A stretch of 32,238 bases of DNA, from positions 11,810-44,047 of the forward strand of contig PS015720.1 of assembly GCA_048213135.1 (NCBI GenBank). Reading direction: 5' to 3'. Below the pieces are notes generated by a model. The model saw nothing but the letters and a program-made list of their open reading frames with translations, was not told the DNA's origin and did no database searches. The DNA is from Reclinomonas americana ATCC 50394 (taxonomy: Eukaryota > Jakobida > Jakobea > Jakobida). Position 1 is the stretch's first letter, and each line of letters begins with the position of its first letter. The position numbers and the translations under genes were made by a program. Positions 1-16,725 of the stretch are shown here, in pieces.

Positions 1-2
1 AT

Positions 3-6110
<6,108 letters not shown>

Positions 6111-6193
6111 CCTTTCATGTTTTAACACTATTAACTCGCACGCCCGCGCCCTGGGCTTGCTGTGTACTTTTTCTAAACCACCCCCAACCAAGC

Positions 6194-6199
6194 ATTAAA
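6194..6199 (+). terminator. Probable polyadenylation signal ATTAAA of the first gene
   Basis: ATTAAA lies 84 nt after the TAA stop, in an A/T-richer stretch with GT-rich sequence following. It is only 42 nt before the end of the convergent NACHT gene, so the two 3' UTRs must overlap or nearly touch. Confidence 0.5.
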
Positions 6200-6241
6200 T
6201 GATATCGTTTGCTGTTATTGATGATTGATTGTTGGGCAAAA

Positions 6242-9200
6242 TTAGATTGCGAAATGTCGAGCTGCTGTGCTTCCGCCAAACGACGATCGGCTGCGCAATC
6301 TTTGCAGCACGGGCGCAGAGCCAGCGATTGCTGTTGCTGCTGGCGCTGGCGCCGGCTTCAAACCGGGTGAGCCCATCGAACCGCGCGACAAACTCGAGCC
6401 GGTGCGCATGAGAACACTGGCGACGGTTCCGGATCGCTTCACCAACTCTGGTCGAGTCAGTGAGGAGGCGCGCCGAGCCATCAGCAAATTGCTGTTGCTG
6501 CGAGTCTTTGCCAGGGACTCGGCCAATCGGAAGACATCATCGGCTGCCGGGTCGCTTGTCGGATCCCTTTGCCCGGTGGCCACCGAGCTCCGGGAGCGCT
6601 GGCGCTGCAGCCGACCGGCCTCGATGCGATGCCGATCGTCGATGCACCGCTGGCGCAACAATTCACGCTCGACTGGCCCGAGGCCTGAGGCGCCGTCGTA
6701 CTGTGCGCCCGACAATTCCAGTCGATACCCCTCGGTGCTCCACAGCAAGCGCGCGTGCGGGATAAAGAGGCTCGGCAGCGATCGATCAGCTGGTGTGGTA
6801 TTCGCCGCGTGCGCCGCCACTCGCAACGCCGCGCTAATGTCCCAGCAGCGCACGGTGCAGTCCTCACCGCCCGTGTACAGCATGCTGTCGTTGTCGAGTG
6901 CCAGAGCCATGGTGTTGATCTCCTGCGGCGTCACGAGCAGAGTGCCGCATGAGCGGCACTGCGAGCCAGTCGAGAGGTCGAATAGTCGCACAGTGCGATC
7001 CGCACTGTACACACGAGTGTCAGTGCGCATCTGATGCACGGGAGAATGCAGGTAGGTAGGGTGCGTACCTGCCGGTGAGGAGCCATCGACCACATCGTGA
7101 GTACACCACCGCTCGAACTTCGTCGGTATGCGCTCTCTTGGCTCGGAACAGAGCATCGCCAGTGGCCGCCGACCAGAAGCGGATGCTCTTGTCCCAGCTG
7201 CCGGCGGCAACCAGTGCGACTGAATCGGGAGAGAAGGCAATCGCCAGCGCCTGGCGAGTGTCGGCACGCAGCGCTTGTCGGCACGAGTACGTCTCCGTGT
7301 CCCTGTGTACCAGAAGGTGTGCGGATCAGTGCACACCGACAATAAAAAAAAAATACATGCAATGAGTGTGCACGTGAGAGCGGCGAACCAGATGCGAACA
7401 GTGGCGTCCTTGCTGGCCGACGCTATCCATTGACCGTTCGGCGAGTACGCCACATCCATCACCCAGTCCGAGTGACCGCCACTCATCGCATCCATGACGG
7501 CGACTTCCTCGTGACGTGCCACCGACCACACACGCACGGCACCGTCCGAGCCGCCAGACAGCACAAACTGGCCGTCGGGTGCAAATCGCACGCTGCGCAC
7601 GTGAAGCAGCAATTGGTCAGACAACTATTCAACTGCAGAGTGAAACTCACGATACGCACCAGTACACACGGCCTGCGTGCCCGCGAAGTGACCAGATGGC
7701 CTGCCCATTCAGCACGTTCCACAGACGCACCATGCCGTCGTCGTACCCGGCCACTGCTGTGAGCTGATTTGGTGCGCACTCGATGGCATTGACGCGACCG
7801 CCATGGCTCTGTTCCCGAATGACGCGGACCAATGCACCAGTGGCTGTCTTCCACACTCGAATCGAGCCGTCCCAGCTGCACGACACCGCCAGACGCCGAT
7901 CACACGTCAACGACACGGCACGCACGGGGCCCGTGTGTCCCTCTCCTCGCGTCACAGTTTCTCCACCAAACAAATCATGCAGCCGCACAGTCTTGTCCTC
8001 GGAGCCCGACACCAGAATGCTGCCATCGTGCGAAAAGGTGACACTGGTACGTGCAGACAATATGTCAGAGAATACACATACATGCAATGCAGTCTATCAG
8101 TCGGGGCCTTGCGTACCAGTTGACAGTGTCGGTGTGCGTCTCGATGGTGGTGATCAGACGACCGGTACCAGTGGACCACAGTCGAATCGTGCGATCGCTG
8201 GCTGCCGTGCCCACAAATCCATCGACCGCAAACTGAATATCGTGCACCGCACCTGTGTGTCCCTCCAATCGCGTGCGCACAGTGGCCACTGTGCCGACGG
8301 TGCCCGAATGCTGCAATTCCACACTCGTATCCCACAACATTACCAAGCTGCGGTATGTGTNNNNNNNNNNNNNNNNNNNNNNNNNNNNNNNNNNNNNNNN
8401 NNNNNNNNNNNNNNNNNNNNNNNNNNNNNNNNNNNNNNNNNNNNNNNNNNNNNNNNNNNNNNNNNNNNNNNNNNNNNNNNNNNNNNNNNNNNNNNNNNNN
8501 NNNNNNNNNNNNNNNNNNNNNNNNNNNNNNNNNNNNNNNNNNNNNNNNNNNNNNNNNNNNNNNNNNNNNNNNNNNNNNNNNNNNNNNNNNNNNNNNNNNN
8601 NNNNNNNNNNNNNNNNNNNNNNNNNNNNNNNNNNNNNNNNNNNNNNNNNNNNNNNNNNNNNNNNNNNNNNNNNNNNNNNNNNNNNNNNNNNNNNNNNNNN
8701 NNNNNNNNNNNNNNNNNNNNNNNNNNNNNNNNNNNNNNNNNNNNNNNNNNNNNNNNNNNNNNNNNNNNNNNNNNNNNNNNNNNNNNNNNNNNNNNNNNNN
8801 NNNNNNNNNNNNNNNNNNNNNNNNNNNNNNNNNNNNNNNNNNNNNNNNNNNNNNNNNNNNNNNNNNNNNNNNNNNNNNNNNNNNNNNNNNNNNNNNNNNN
8901 NNNNNNNNNNNNNNNNNNNNNNNNNNNNNNNNNNNNNNNNNNNNNNNNNNNNNNNNNNNNNNNNNNNNNNNNNNNNNNNNNNNNNNNNNNNNNNNNNNNN
9001 NNNNNNNNNNNNNNNNNNNNNNNNNNNNNNNNNNNNNNNNNNNNNNNNNNNNNNNNNNNNNNNNNNNNNNNNNNNNNNNNNNNNNNNNNNNNNNNNNNNN
9101 NNNNNNNNNNNNNNNNNNNNNNNNNNNNNNNNNNNNNNNNNNNNNNNNNNNNNNNNNNNNNNNNNNNNNNNNNNNNNNAGCGAATGTACGCTGGCCTCGT

Positions 9201-12200
9201 GGCCCTGCAGTTGTCGCTCCTCTTGACCGGTGATGTAGTTCCACAGCACAATGAGGCAGTCGGCACTGGCGGAAGCCAGACGTGTCGAAGACGGGTTGGG
9301 GTCGTACAGAACGACGAGCACACTGTCCTCGTGGGCGCACAGGGTTTTGCCGCACGCCGCTTCACTGAGTTGCCAGATGCGCACCTTGCCGTCGTGGCAG
9401 GCTGTTGCCACCTCGGCGCCTGCAGTAATGAACAGGGTGAGCGACAAAAGTCAGACTCTCAGTGCGGAGTACACACACACACGCACCGTCTGGCGACATG
9501 TCAATGTCGTGCACACTGTTGGGATGCAACAGGCACGGCAACTCCTGGAACTCTGCGTCGTCCATGTGCGCGTTGCAGAGGGAGGCGTGGCGGAGAATGG
9601 CATTGTGGAAAATTACGCCCTCCAAGTGTGCGTCGTCCAACACCACCGAGTCCATCATGGCGTGCGACAGGTCGGCGTCGCGAATTGAGACGCCATGCAG
9701 GTCGTGCCCGGCAAACGAGAAGCGCGCAATGTTGAGAATGGTAATGGCGTTGGCCGCTGTCATTTCCAGCTCCGGGTGCTCCCTCGACGCCACAACGAGC
9801 TCGTACAACTTTTCCGTAATGTGTCGATCCCACTGCGCCTGCTCTGCCAACAATCGCAGCACTGGCATGTGATCGGTGAGCACGTGCTGGTTGACGTCGT
9901 GGGTGAGCAGCTGCCGGCTGCGGGCGTCCTCGAGCTCCGCCGAGGTCACATTGGCGGCCTCCGGATCAATGACAAAGTCCATGCACATGTCCAGCAGCTC
10001 TTGCGCGGCGCAGTACTCGAGCACACACTTGTGTAGGAAACAGAAGCCGTCGTCGCCTCGGTCACGCAGCAGGTACTGCCAGAACAAAAAAGGTGTGAGC
10101 ATCATCGTGGCGGCTTCCGGTGCTGTAGCAGGTGACAGAGCGTACCTGGCTGAGAACAAAAGTTGCGTCGGGGTTGTGGCGGGCAGCATCCGACTGTCGC
10201 CACAGGCGCACGCAGCGACCGGGGCGGATGAAGGTGAGATCCTTGAAGAGCATAAAGGAGGCCAGGTGCTTGCAGAATGCCAGTCGCTGCTGGACTGCGC
10301 GCGGGCTAAATATCTATTGCACACACACACAACACCACATGGTCAACAACAACACCAACAACAACAACAATGCGAAAACTTATACTATGGCAGAACGCAC
10401 CCCTGCAGTGCGCAGCTCCGTCTCAATGTGGCGTTGAACGAATTCGCGGAACACGTCGCTGAGCTGCACGCGTACAATATCGTGCGTGGACGACAGCGCG
10501 AAGCGATCCATGACGCGTACTAGCATCGACAAGGTTAGCGGCTAGACATACACACATGCTTGAGTCAGCGACCAGTGAGAGAAGCAGAACGCAGCCAGCA
10601 CAGCTCACCACTTGAGTCAATGGCAACAGGCCTGGCGTGTTGTCGATACGACGACGGTACTCGTCGGCGGAGTGCCACAGTGCAAACGGTCTGCTGGACA
10701 CGTAGCGCTGTAAGAACTCATCGACCTGCGACGTCGTCAGCGGCTGCAAGATGCAGTGCGCCAGCCGCGGACGAGAGGCGGAGGAAATGGAGTGAGACTG
10801 CGGCGGCGGATGTGGCAGGTGTGATGGTCGTGTCGCGGGCTCCACCGGCTCGAAAGTCATCTGATACTGGCGCCCGAGATGCTCCCGAATGTACTCGGAG
10901 CGGCAACTGACAACCATCTTCAGCTTCCACTTGTTGAGCTGGTTGACCGCAAACAAATTGGGTGGCTCCATGCCGGCCAAGTCGTCAAACGAGTCGGCCA
11001 GCAGCAGGAACTGATGCTTGTGTCGGAGCGTCTTGATGTCGGCGTCGCTGAAGCCGTGTCGATGCAGAATGCAAGGCATCAAGTTGCCGTGCAGGTCATC
11101 GTCGTCAATGTTGGAGAGTTGCACGGCGAGCGGAATCGCCGACGAGTGGTTGGAGAGGCGATAGGAGTGCCAGGCGTCGCGCTCGGCACGCCGCAGAAGC
11201 GTGCTCTTGCCGGAGCCAGCCGCGCCCATCAGCAGCAGCACGCGGTCCTCCATGTTGCCGTCGCTGACAAACTCATTCAGCAAGTCCATGGCCTTGGCCT
11301 GGCGGTCGTCAAACGGACCGCGTGTGCCGTGCAGCGCCAAGTCCAGGTCGAGATCCAGATCGGCGGCGCTGCCAACATCGTCGGCCACCTGCCACCGTGC
11401 GTGCATGGCGGCAATCTTTTCCTCCACGGTGCGCACGATTTCCACCGGGGCCTCCGGTCGCACCAATGGTGGCGCAGCCGCGGCAGCAGCAGCAGCCTCA
11501 TCGGCAGCGGCGGCGGCAGTCGCAGAAGCGTCGTCGTCTTCGTCGTCAACAACGGTGTCTGCGGTCACCGAGGGCACACCCTCGAGTGGAGTCATGGGCG
11601 GCTGCAGCGACGACGAGGACCCAGAGGAGGAGAGTGCGCCCGCCGACGACACCGACTGGAGAAGCGACGAGAGTGCCAGCGGTGGTGGTGAATTCGGTGG
11701 TGACGATTCGGCGGCCAGCGAGCGCGGCTGGATGCGAGTTGGAGTGTCGGCGATCGACGAAGACCAGATGCCATCGTCAACGCGCGGAGGTGTACCCTGC
11801 AACACCAGCGCTCGATGCCGGCGTGGTGTAGAGTCCGGGATAGCGTACGCAATCGGTTCGTCGTCCGCGGTCCCCTCGTCTCCTGCATCCTCCCTGCTGG
11901 TGGTGTTGTTGTTGTTGCCGTAGGTGTAGTTGCCGCCACTGATGTGCATGTCGCCGTCGGCCAGTGGCACAATGTCGTCCTCGAAAGCAACCGAGCTGCG
12001 TCGTCGTTGTCGGCGGGAAGGAGTGACGGCGGTGGTGGCGGTGGTGGCGGTCACTGGCACGCCTGCCACTGACACATGCACGTCATTGATGCTCGTCTCC
12101 TCGCCGCTCGTGGTGGTGGTGTCGCCACTGGCCGTCTGCTGTGAAGAGCGGCCGACGCGGCGAGCGCGCAATGCCTGCACACCCACTGGTGACATGGGGA

Positions 12201-12348
12201 GCGATTGTCGCCGATACGGGGTGCCTCGTTGTTGCTGCTGCTGCTGCTGTTGTTGCTCCTGAGAAGCAGGCGTGGTCGCCGGCGACTCGGGATTTTCCGG
12301 GGCAGACGGCGCCGCAGTGGGTACATCTGTCGGATCCCCACTGTTCAT
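6242..12348 (-). CDS. NLR-like STAND protein: NACHT ATPase, pentapeptide repeats, WD40 propellers
   Basis: Predicted NTP-driven signalling switch. Exons (minus order): 12348-10609, 10541-10401, 10313-10146, 10075-9487, 9419 into the gap, then 8347-8117, 8043-7660, 7592-7374, 7302-7069, 7004-6242; all visible phases fit. Residues 1-360 are disordered with a polyQ run. NACHT follows: Walker A GAAGSGKST near residue 375, Walker B FLLLADSFDDL near 450 and a sensor-like VVSCRSEYI. A winged-helix/helical part carries FLHKCVLEYCAAQEL (about 696-710), like the H-x-S-x-x-E-Y-x-A-A motif of this family. Pentapeptide-like A(D/N)L repeats lie at about 805-860. At least 12 WD40 blades follow (for example SEDKTVRLHDL, SADRTVRLFDL), so probably two propellers. 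The basic Ser-rich tail of about 130 residues is unassigned. No CARD, PYD, TIR or other effector is visible. The start is the first ATG of the long exon; an upstream exon is possible (see 12408-13057). Confidence 0.93.
8361..9178. other. Assembly gap (818 N) inside the WD40 region
   Basis: The exon on the high-coordinate side is still open at GHEASVHS, the start of a blade. On the low side an acceptor (CCGCAG) at 8348-8350 precedes a blade ending SLVMLWDTS or LVMLWDTS. The gap therefore holds part of the first propeller and at least one intron; about two blades could be missing. Confidence 0.9.
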
Positions 12349-12407
12349 GTGGTGCAGTAGAACTGGTGTGCCCACTCGCTCAGTGGAAATCGAGCTCCCT
12401 GACGACA

Positions 12408-13057
12408 CTGTGCGTGCAAGAGAGGGAGAGAGAGAGAGAGGCACATCAAGTGCGTAAGCCGTGTGTGAGCTTCTCGTGCACACACGCACCAAACTGACAT
12501 GACAGCGACGATTACTCAAACGTAACATGTGCGCAAGTTGCCGATCGACACGGGTGACCCTGTTCCAGCATAACTCACATATCGTCGGTGACCAGCAGCA
12601 GGCTGCTCGTACAGCTGCGGTGTGCCGTTGCCTGCAGGCACCACCTCGTGCAGGTGCTTCAAGGCGGAAGGAGCAGTGGCAGCAGGGAGAGGATTCAGGG
12701 GAGGAAGAGGAGGAGGAGGAGGCGCGTGCGTCGCGACCAGTGGTCGCGACACGCAGCAGCCACCACCGCGCAGACGCATCACGTGTCGTGGCGCCATTTG
12801 TTGTTGCGCAGCAGGGGTGTAGGTGAGCACCGAAAAGGGGGAGATGAATGTGACGCGAACTTGCACAAGACGCTTCTGTCTTTTCTCGCCCAAACAAAAA
12901 TCGATTTTGCACTCGACCGTTGAAGCTAGCGAAGCAGACCTGAATCGTGCATCGGATTCGTGGTGGTCACGGCGTCAGCGGCTCATCCTCCTCTTCGCCG
13001 TTCAGCGACGGTGAACTGCACTCCTCGATGCTCGTGCGAACAGCGGCTTCTGATTGT
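12408..13057 (-). other. Leader region of the NACHT gene with a possible upstream coding exon and microexon
   Basis: The open frame before the ATG at 12348 reaches a good acceptor (TTGCACGCACAG, 12410-12408) after a TC-rich tract. Upstream on the minus strand an ATG at 12797 opens 73 codons (start MAPRHVMRLRGGG, then Pro-rich) ending exactly at a perfect GTGAGT donor (12578). That exon can only join in frame through a 4-nt exon TTTG (12490-12493), which has its own CAG acceptor and GTGCGT donor. Otherwise the region is a spliced 5' UTR. From 12900 to 13057 I see no convincing gene. Confidence 0.45.
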
Positions 13058-13074
13058 GAGTCGCGCGCGAAATT
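13058..13074 (-). promoter_or_regulatory. GC-rich promoter element, copy 1 (upstream of NACHT gene)
   Basis: On the minus strand this reads AATTTCGCGCGCGACTC. It contains TTTCGCGC, which fits the E2F consensus TTTSSCGC. It lies 261 nt upstream of the possible start at 12797 and 710 nt upstream of the safer start at 12348. Near-identical copies occur at 14643-14660 and 24557-24574. Confidence 0.5.
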
Positions 13075-13302
13075 ACTGTATGGTGCCCAATTGCAAGGTT
13101 TGCCCAAAGGTTTACCGCACTCACCCTCCCTCCTCTGTCGTATTGTCATCACCCCATGCGGCTGACGAAGTAGCAAGCATTTCGAGCTTTCAATTCATCG
13201 CAAATGGCAGACTCCCCAAAAAAACAACACTACAAAACACACATAATAATCATCATCTTCACATCAAAAGGAAAAAAAGAAGGCGCAAAGCACCCAGCCT
13301 CG
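13075..13302. other. Intergenic stretch, 3' side of the His/Gln-rich gene
   Basis: I see no gene here. On the minus strand it follows the TGA stop at 13303-13305 and is T-rich (several runs of five to seven T). It probably holds the 3' UTR and polyadenylation region of that gene. Confidence 0.4.
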
Positions 13303-14519
13303 TCAGAACACCATCTCCATCGAGGGGGGTGCGGCTGTCGAGGATGAAGTTGCCGAGGTGGACGTCGTGGTGCCACCGGCAACGTGCGCGAGCGGCACAG
13401 ACAGCTTNNNNNNNNNNNNNNNNNNNNGTGAGCACACACAAATGGAGGGAGTGATACAACGCCACCAACAAACCGTCGCTCCTTCTTGTACTCCTTCTCA
13501 TCGTCTTCCGTGGCGAACACGGCGGGCGGCGGGCGGGCCAAGAAATCACGAGCCTCGTCCAGCTTCTCCGTCTCGGAGATACCGCGCTTCCTGTTTGTGT
13601 GTGACAAGTGTCATTAGCATCAACTCCGAACAAACAAACAAACAAACTCACAGACAAAACTCACCGCTTCAGCGGCGGCTGCTCGACCTTGACACGCGCC
13701 GCGGCAGCCATGGCAGCAGGTGACGCGCGAGCACGAGCCTTGAACATGACCGGCTGCACAAAAAAAAAAGAAAAAACGGTTCCGATGAGCGGGAAAAAAT
13801 CCTCGCAATGCTCGCGACTGAAATGGGTGAAAACGCACCTTCTGATCCTCGCAGCTCATGTACTGCTGCTGCTGTTGCTGCTGCTGGTGATGGTAGTAGG
13901 CGGCAGCAGCGGCGGGGTTGGCGTGGAGCGACCAGTCAATCGCGCCAAACGAGACCGATTCCGGCGGCATGTAAACTGCCTGCTGCTGCTGCTGCTGGTG
14001 CTGCGGCACAGGCAGCGGCGGCGGCGGCACCTGCTGCTGCTGGAAGTGCACCGGCACCTGCGCACCACTAAAGTGGTTCTGCTGCTGCTGGTGGTGCTGA
14101 TGGTGCAGCTGCGGCGACGACACGGGCGACGACGACGAATCGGCGTCTGACACGGCGGCGCTGTCGGGCGACGACGACGGCAGCACGTGGTGGTGGTGGT
14201 GATGCTGTTGGTGGAAGCGGTGGTCACACGGAGCCGACTGCTGGTGTTGCCCCGCAAATCCCACGACCGCGGGATACCCAGAGGAACCGGCAGCGGCCGC
14301 AGCGGCCGCAGCAGCAGCCGCAGCAGCACCAGCGCCTGCGTTCATGGGCTGTGCGTAGCTCTCAAAGTACGCATCACTGTCGTCGTGTTGGTGGTGGCTG
14401 TGGTGGTTGTGATGATGATGATGAGGGGAGCAGGGAGCAGAGGGCGGATCAAAGGCGTCCAGGTCGACCTCGCCAAAGGCCGTGGAGAAGACCTCGTGCG
14501 AGGAGAAGAGAGCGTCCAT
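13303..14519 (-). CDS. His/Gln-rich putative nuclear regulator, possibly a transcription factor (central part missing)
   Basis: Exons 14519-13839, 13753-13665, 13590-13474, then a 20-N gap and a last piece 13407-13303 (stop TGA). The 227-residue first exon starts MDALFSSHEVFSTAFGEVD and is rich in poly-His (about 14385-14420), poly-Ala, poly-Gln and acidic Ser patches, like an activation domain. The second exon contains VKVEQ, a match to the sumoylation motif, then PPLKRKRG, a likely nuclear signal. The third ends EDDEKEYKKERR, a basic run of the sort that leads into a bZIP basic region, but no zipper is visible before the gap. After the gap only a Ser/Thr-rich tail ending PPSMEMVF remains. 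Nuclear role inferred from composition; bZIP is a guess. It is followed tail-to-head by the NACHT gene, on the same strand. Confidence 0.72.
13408..13427. other. 20-N placeholder gap inside a gene
   Basis: A round 20-N run usually marks a gap of unknown size. It cuts an intron (donor at 13473) and separates the KKERR-ending exon from the C-terminal tail, so whole exons could be missing. Confidence 0.9.
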
Positions 14520-14642
14520 TGTGGTGAAAGAGGGCACGCTCGGAAAACGGTTGTGCGTTGGTGTGTATTGTGTGGCGGGCGAGGTGTGCGCGCGGCGAGG
14601 CGAAAAGTAAAATTGACCCCTGCCACGCGGCAGACTAAAAAT

Positions 14643-14660
14643 AATTTCGCCGCGCGACTC
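14643..14660 (+). promoter_or_regulatory. GC-rich promoter element, copy 2
   Basis: Reads AATTTCGCCGCGCGACTC on the plus strand, 124 nt upstream of the ATG at 14519 of the His/Gln-rich gene. It differs from the copy at 13058-13074 (read on its minus strand) by one inserted C. Confidence 0.5.
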
Positions 14661-14735
14661 ACACGAATTGTTCGGATTTTGGTCGTTTTCTCGTTGCATC
14701 TCTCTGTCTCACACACTGCTTGTCATGTTATCAAT

Positions 14736-16725
14736 TTAAAGTAGAAGGGAGGAAGGAGTAGCAGATTCACCATCAGGTGTTGTCTGCTGCCTGTTGTTGT
14801 CCGCGATTCGGCGAAGCAGCTGATGCATTTTGCCCGCGGTCGGCCCGCGGGTTTTCCGGGATAGGAATTGCGGCAGAATGCGCGCCGCTCCATTCTTGTC
14901 GTCGCCTGCTTCCTCTGTCCCAGGATGACGGGGATTCTGCGGATGGAAGGGCGTCTGGGAGAATGCCCCTTTCAGTTGCTCCCAGTGAGGGCGGCGGCCG
15001 ATCATGAGCGATACGGACGGTGCACCGCGTGGCGAATCGTGGCACCCAGCGAGAAAACAAAACAGACGCGGAGAAACGGCGGGGGGAACGCTGCGCAGCG
15101 GTCGAGGAATCCATTGTACCTTCATCTGAGACACAGCTCGTCGCCACCNNNNNNNNNNNNNNNNNNNNNNNNNNNNNNNNNNNNNNNNNNNNNNNNNNNN
15201 NNNNNNNNNNNNNNNNNNNNNNNNNNNNNNNNNNNNNNNNNNNNNNNNNNNNNNNNNNNNNNNNNNNNNNNNNNNNNNNNNNNNNNNNNNNNNNNNNNNN
15301 NNNNNNNNNNNNNNNNNNNNNNNNNNNNNNNNNNNNNNNNNNNNNNNNNNNNNNNNNNNNNNNNNNNNNNNNNNNNNNNNNNNNNNNNNNNNNNNNNNNN
15401 NNNNNNNNNNNNNNNNNNNNNNNNNNNNNNNNNNNNNNNNNNNNNNNNNNNNNNNNNNNNNNNNNNNNNNNNNNNNNNNNNNNNNNNNNNNNNNNNNNNN
15501 NNNNNNNNNNNNNNNNNNNNNNNNNNNNNNNNNNNNNNNNNNNNNNNNNNNNNNNNNNNNNNNNNNNNNNNNNNNNNNNNNNNNNNNNNNNNNNNNNNNN
15601 NNNNNNNNNNNNNNNNNNNNNNNNNNNNNNNNNNNNNNNNNNNNNNNNNNNNNNNNNNNNNNNNNNNNNNNNNNNNNNNNNNNNNNNNNNNNNNNNNNNN
15701 NNNNNNNNNNNNNNNNNNNNNNNNNNNNNNNNNNNNNNNNNNNNNNNNNNNNNNNNNNNNNNNNNNNNNNNNNNNNNNNNNNNNNNNNNNNNNNNNNNNN
15801 NNNNNNNNNNNNNNNNNNNNNNNNNNNNNNNNNNNNNNNNNNNNNNNNNNNNNNNNNNNNNNNNNNNNNNNNNNNNNNNNNNNNNNNNNNNNNNNNNNNN
15901 NNNNNNNNNNNNNNNNNNNNNNNNNNNNNNNNNNNNNNNNNNNNNNNNNNNNNNNNNNNNNNNNNNNNNNNNNNNNNNNNNNNNNNNNNNNNNNNNNNNN
16001 NNNNNNNNNNNNNNNNNNNNNGACAGAAGCACGCCTGGAGGGAAGACGCAACGGTGGATGGTGCTGCTGCTGCTGCTGCGGAGGAGGCACATACAGTCCA
16101 CTACCGTCACCACCCATCGGCGCCTGCACCGGATACGGCGACACCGCAGGTCTCGCCTGCGCGCGATTCATGCTCTCCAACTGCCTCTCAATATGCGCAC
16201 GCCCACTGGTCACCGACATCTACCAAGCAACGACATCATCATCATCATCATCCGACCACGACGACAAGCAGCAGACAAGACCTCGGATCGTCGCGCGATA
16301 ATGTGCGGCGACTCTGCAAACTCAGTGTCGTCCAGCTTCAGCAGCTCCTCCACCGCCTGCCGCGTCGACATCTCCAGCACAAAGGTCTTGAAGTTCTGAA
16401 TGTCCACAAAGCTTGGCAGCCAACACGACAATGAGTCGCGATGAGCGAGTGATTGCTCTCACAGACACAGGAGCGCACCTGTACGAGTCCACGACAAAGC
16501 CGCCTCCCTCACACGCAGCATCCACTGCCGACTCCACATACACCACAAACACATCGTCGGCCACGTCAATGCTCACACGCGAGAAGCGAATGGTGCGCGA
16601 CAGCACCTGCGCGTGTGTGAGACGCACACGCAGGGAGAGAGAGAGAGACGCACACAACACGCAACATCATCGTCCAGCACACCGGAAGGCGGCGGCACAG
16701 CCTCTTCCTCAGTCGCCGCAGCCAT
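14736..16725 (-). CDS. Unrecognised protein with small globular N-terminus and Q/P-rich middle, interrupted by gap
   Basis: Starts MAAATEEEAVPPPSG at 16725. Exons 16725-16666, 16606-16479, 16411-16282 and 16219 into the gap; phases fit. The first 120 residues look folded, with beta-like (VSIDVADDVFVVYVES) then helical (FKTFVLEMSTRQAVEELLKL) segments; a PX- or PH-like fold is conceivable but I cannot assign it. A helix (AHIERQLESMNRAQ) and a Gln/Pro/Arg-rich stretch follow into the 873-N gap. Beyond the gap the ending is uncertain. Either a frame stays open to TAA at 14736-14738 (ending MHQLLRRIADNNRQQ and a short tail), or an intron (donor GTACAA at about 15118, acceptor CTCCCAG near 14965) leads to a Ser/Gln-rich tail stopping at 14773-14775. 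Divergent from the small coiled-coil gene. Confidence 0.6.
15149..16021. other. Assembly gap (873 N) inside a gene
   Basis: Flanked on both sides by sequence that fits the same minus-strand gene, so it hides a large middle part. Long open frames drawn through it on both strands are artefacts of the N run. Confidence 0.9.

Noticed and set aside
7783-9735. 650-codon plus-strand open frame
   Set aside because: Over 270 codons are N and the rest is antisense to the WD40 gene, whose minus-strand blades are unmistakable.
16221-16256. CAT/CATC trinucleotide run as a coding poly-His or Met tract
   Set aside because: It lies within the intron 16281-16220 (donor GTCTTG, acceptor TTGGTAG), not in an exon.
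14868-16399. Long plus-strand frames over 14868-16399
   Set aside because: Most of the length is N. The flanks fit the minus-strand gene with proper splice sites, and codon content on the plus strand is not coherent.
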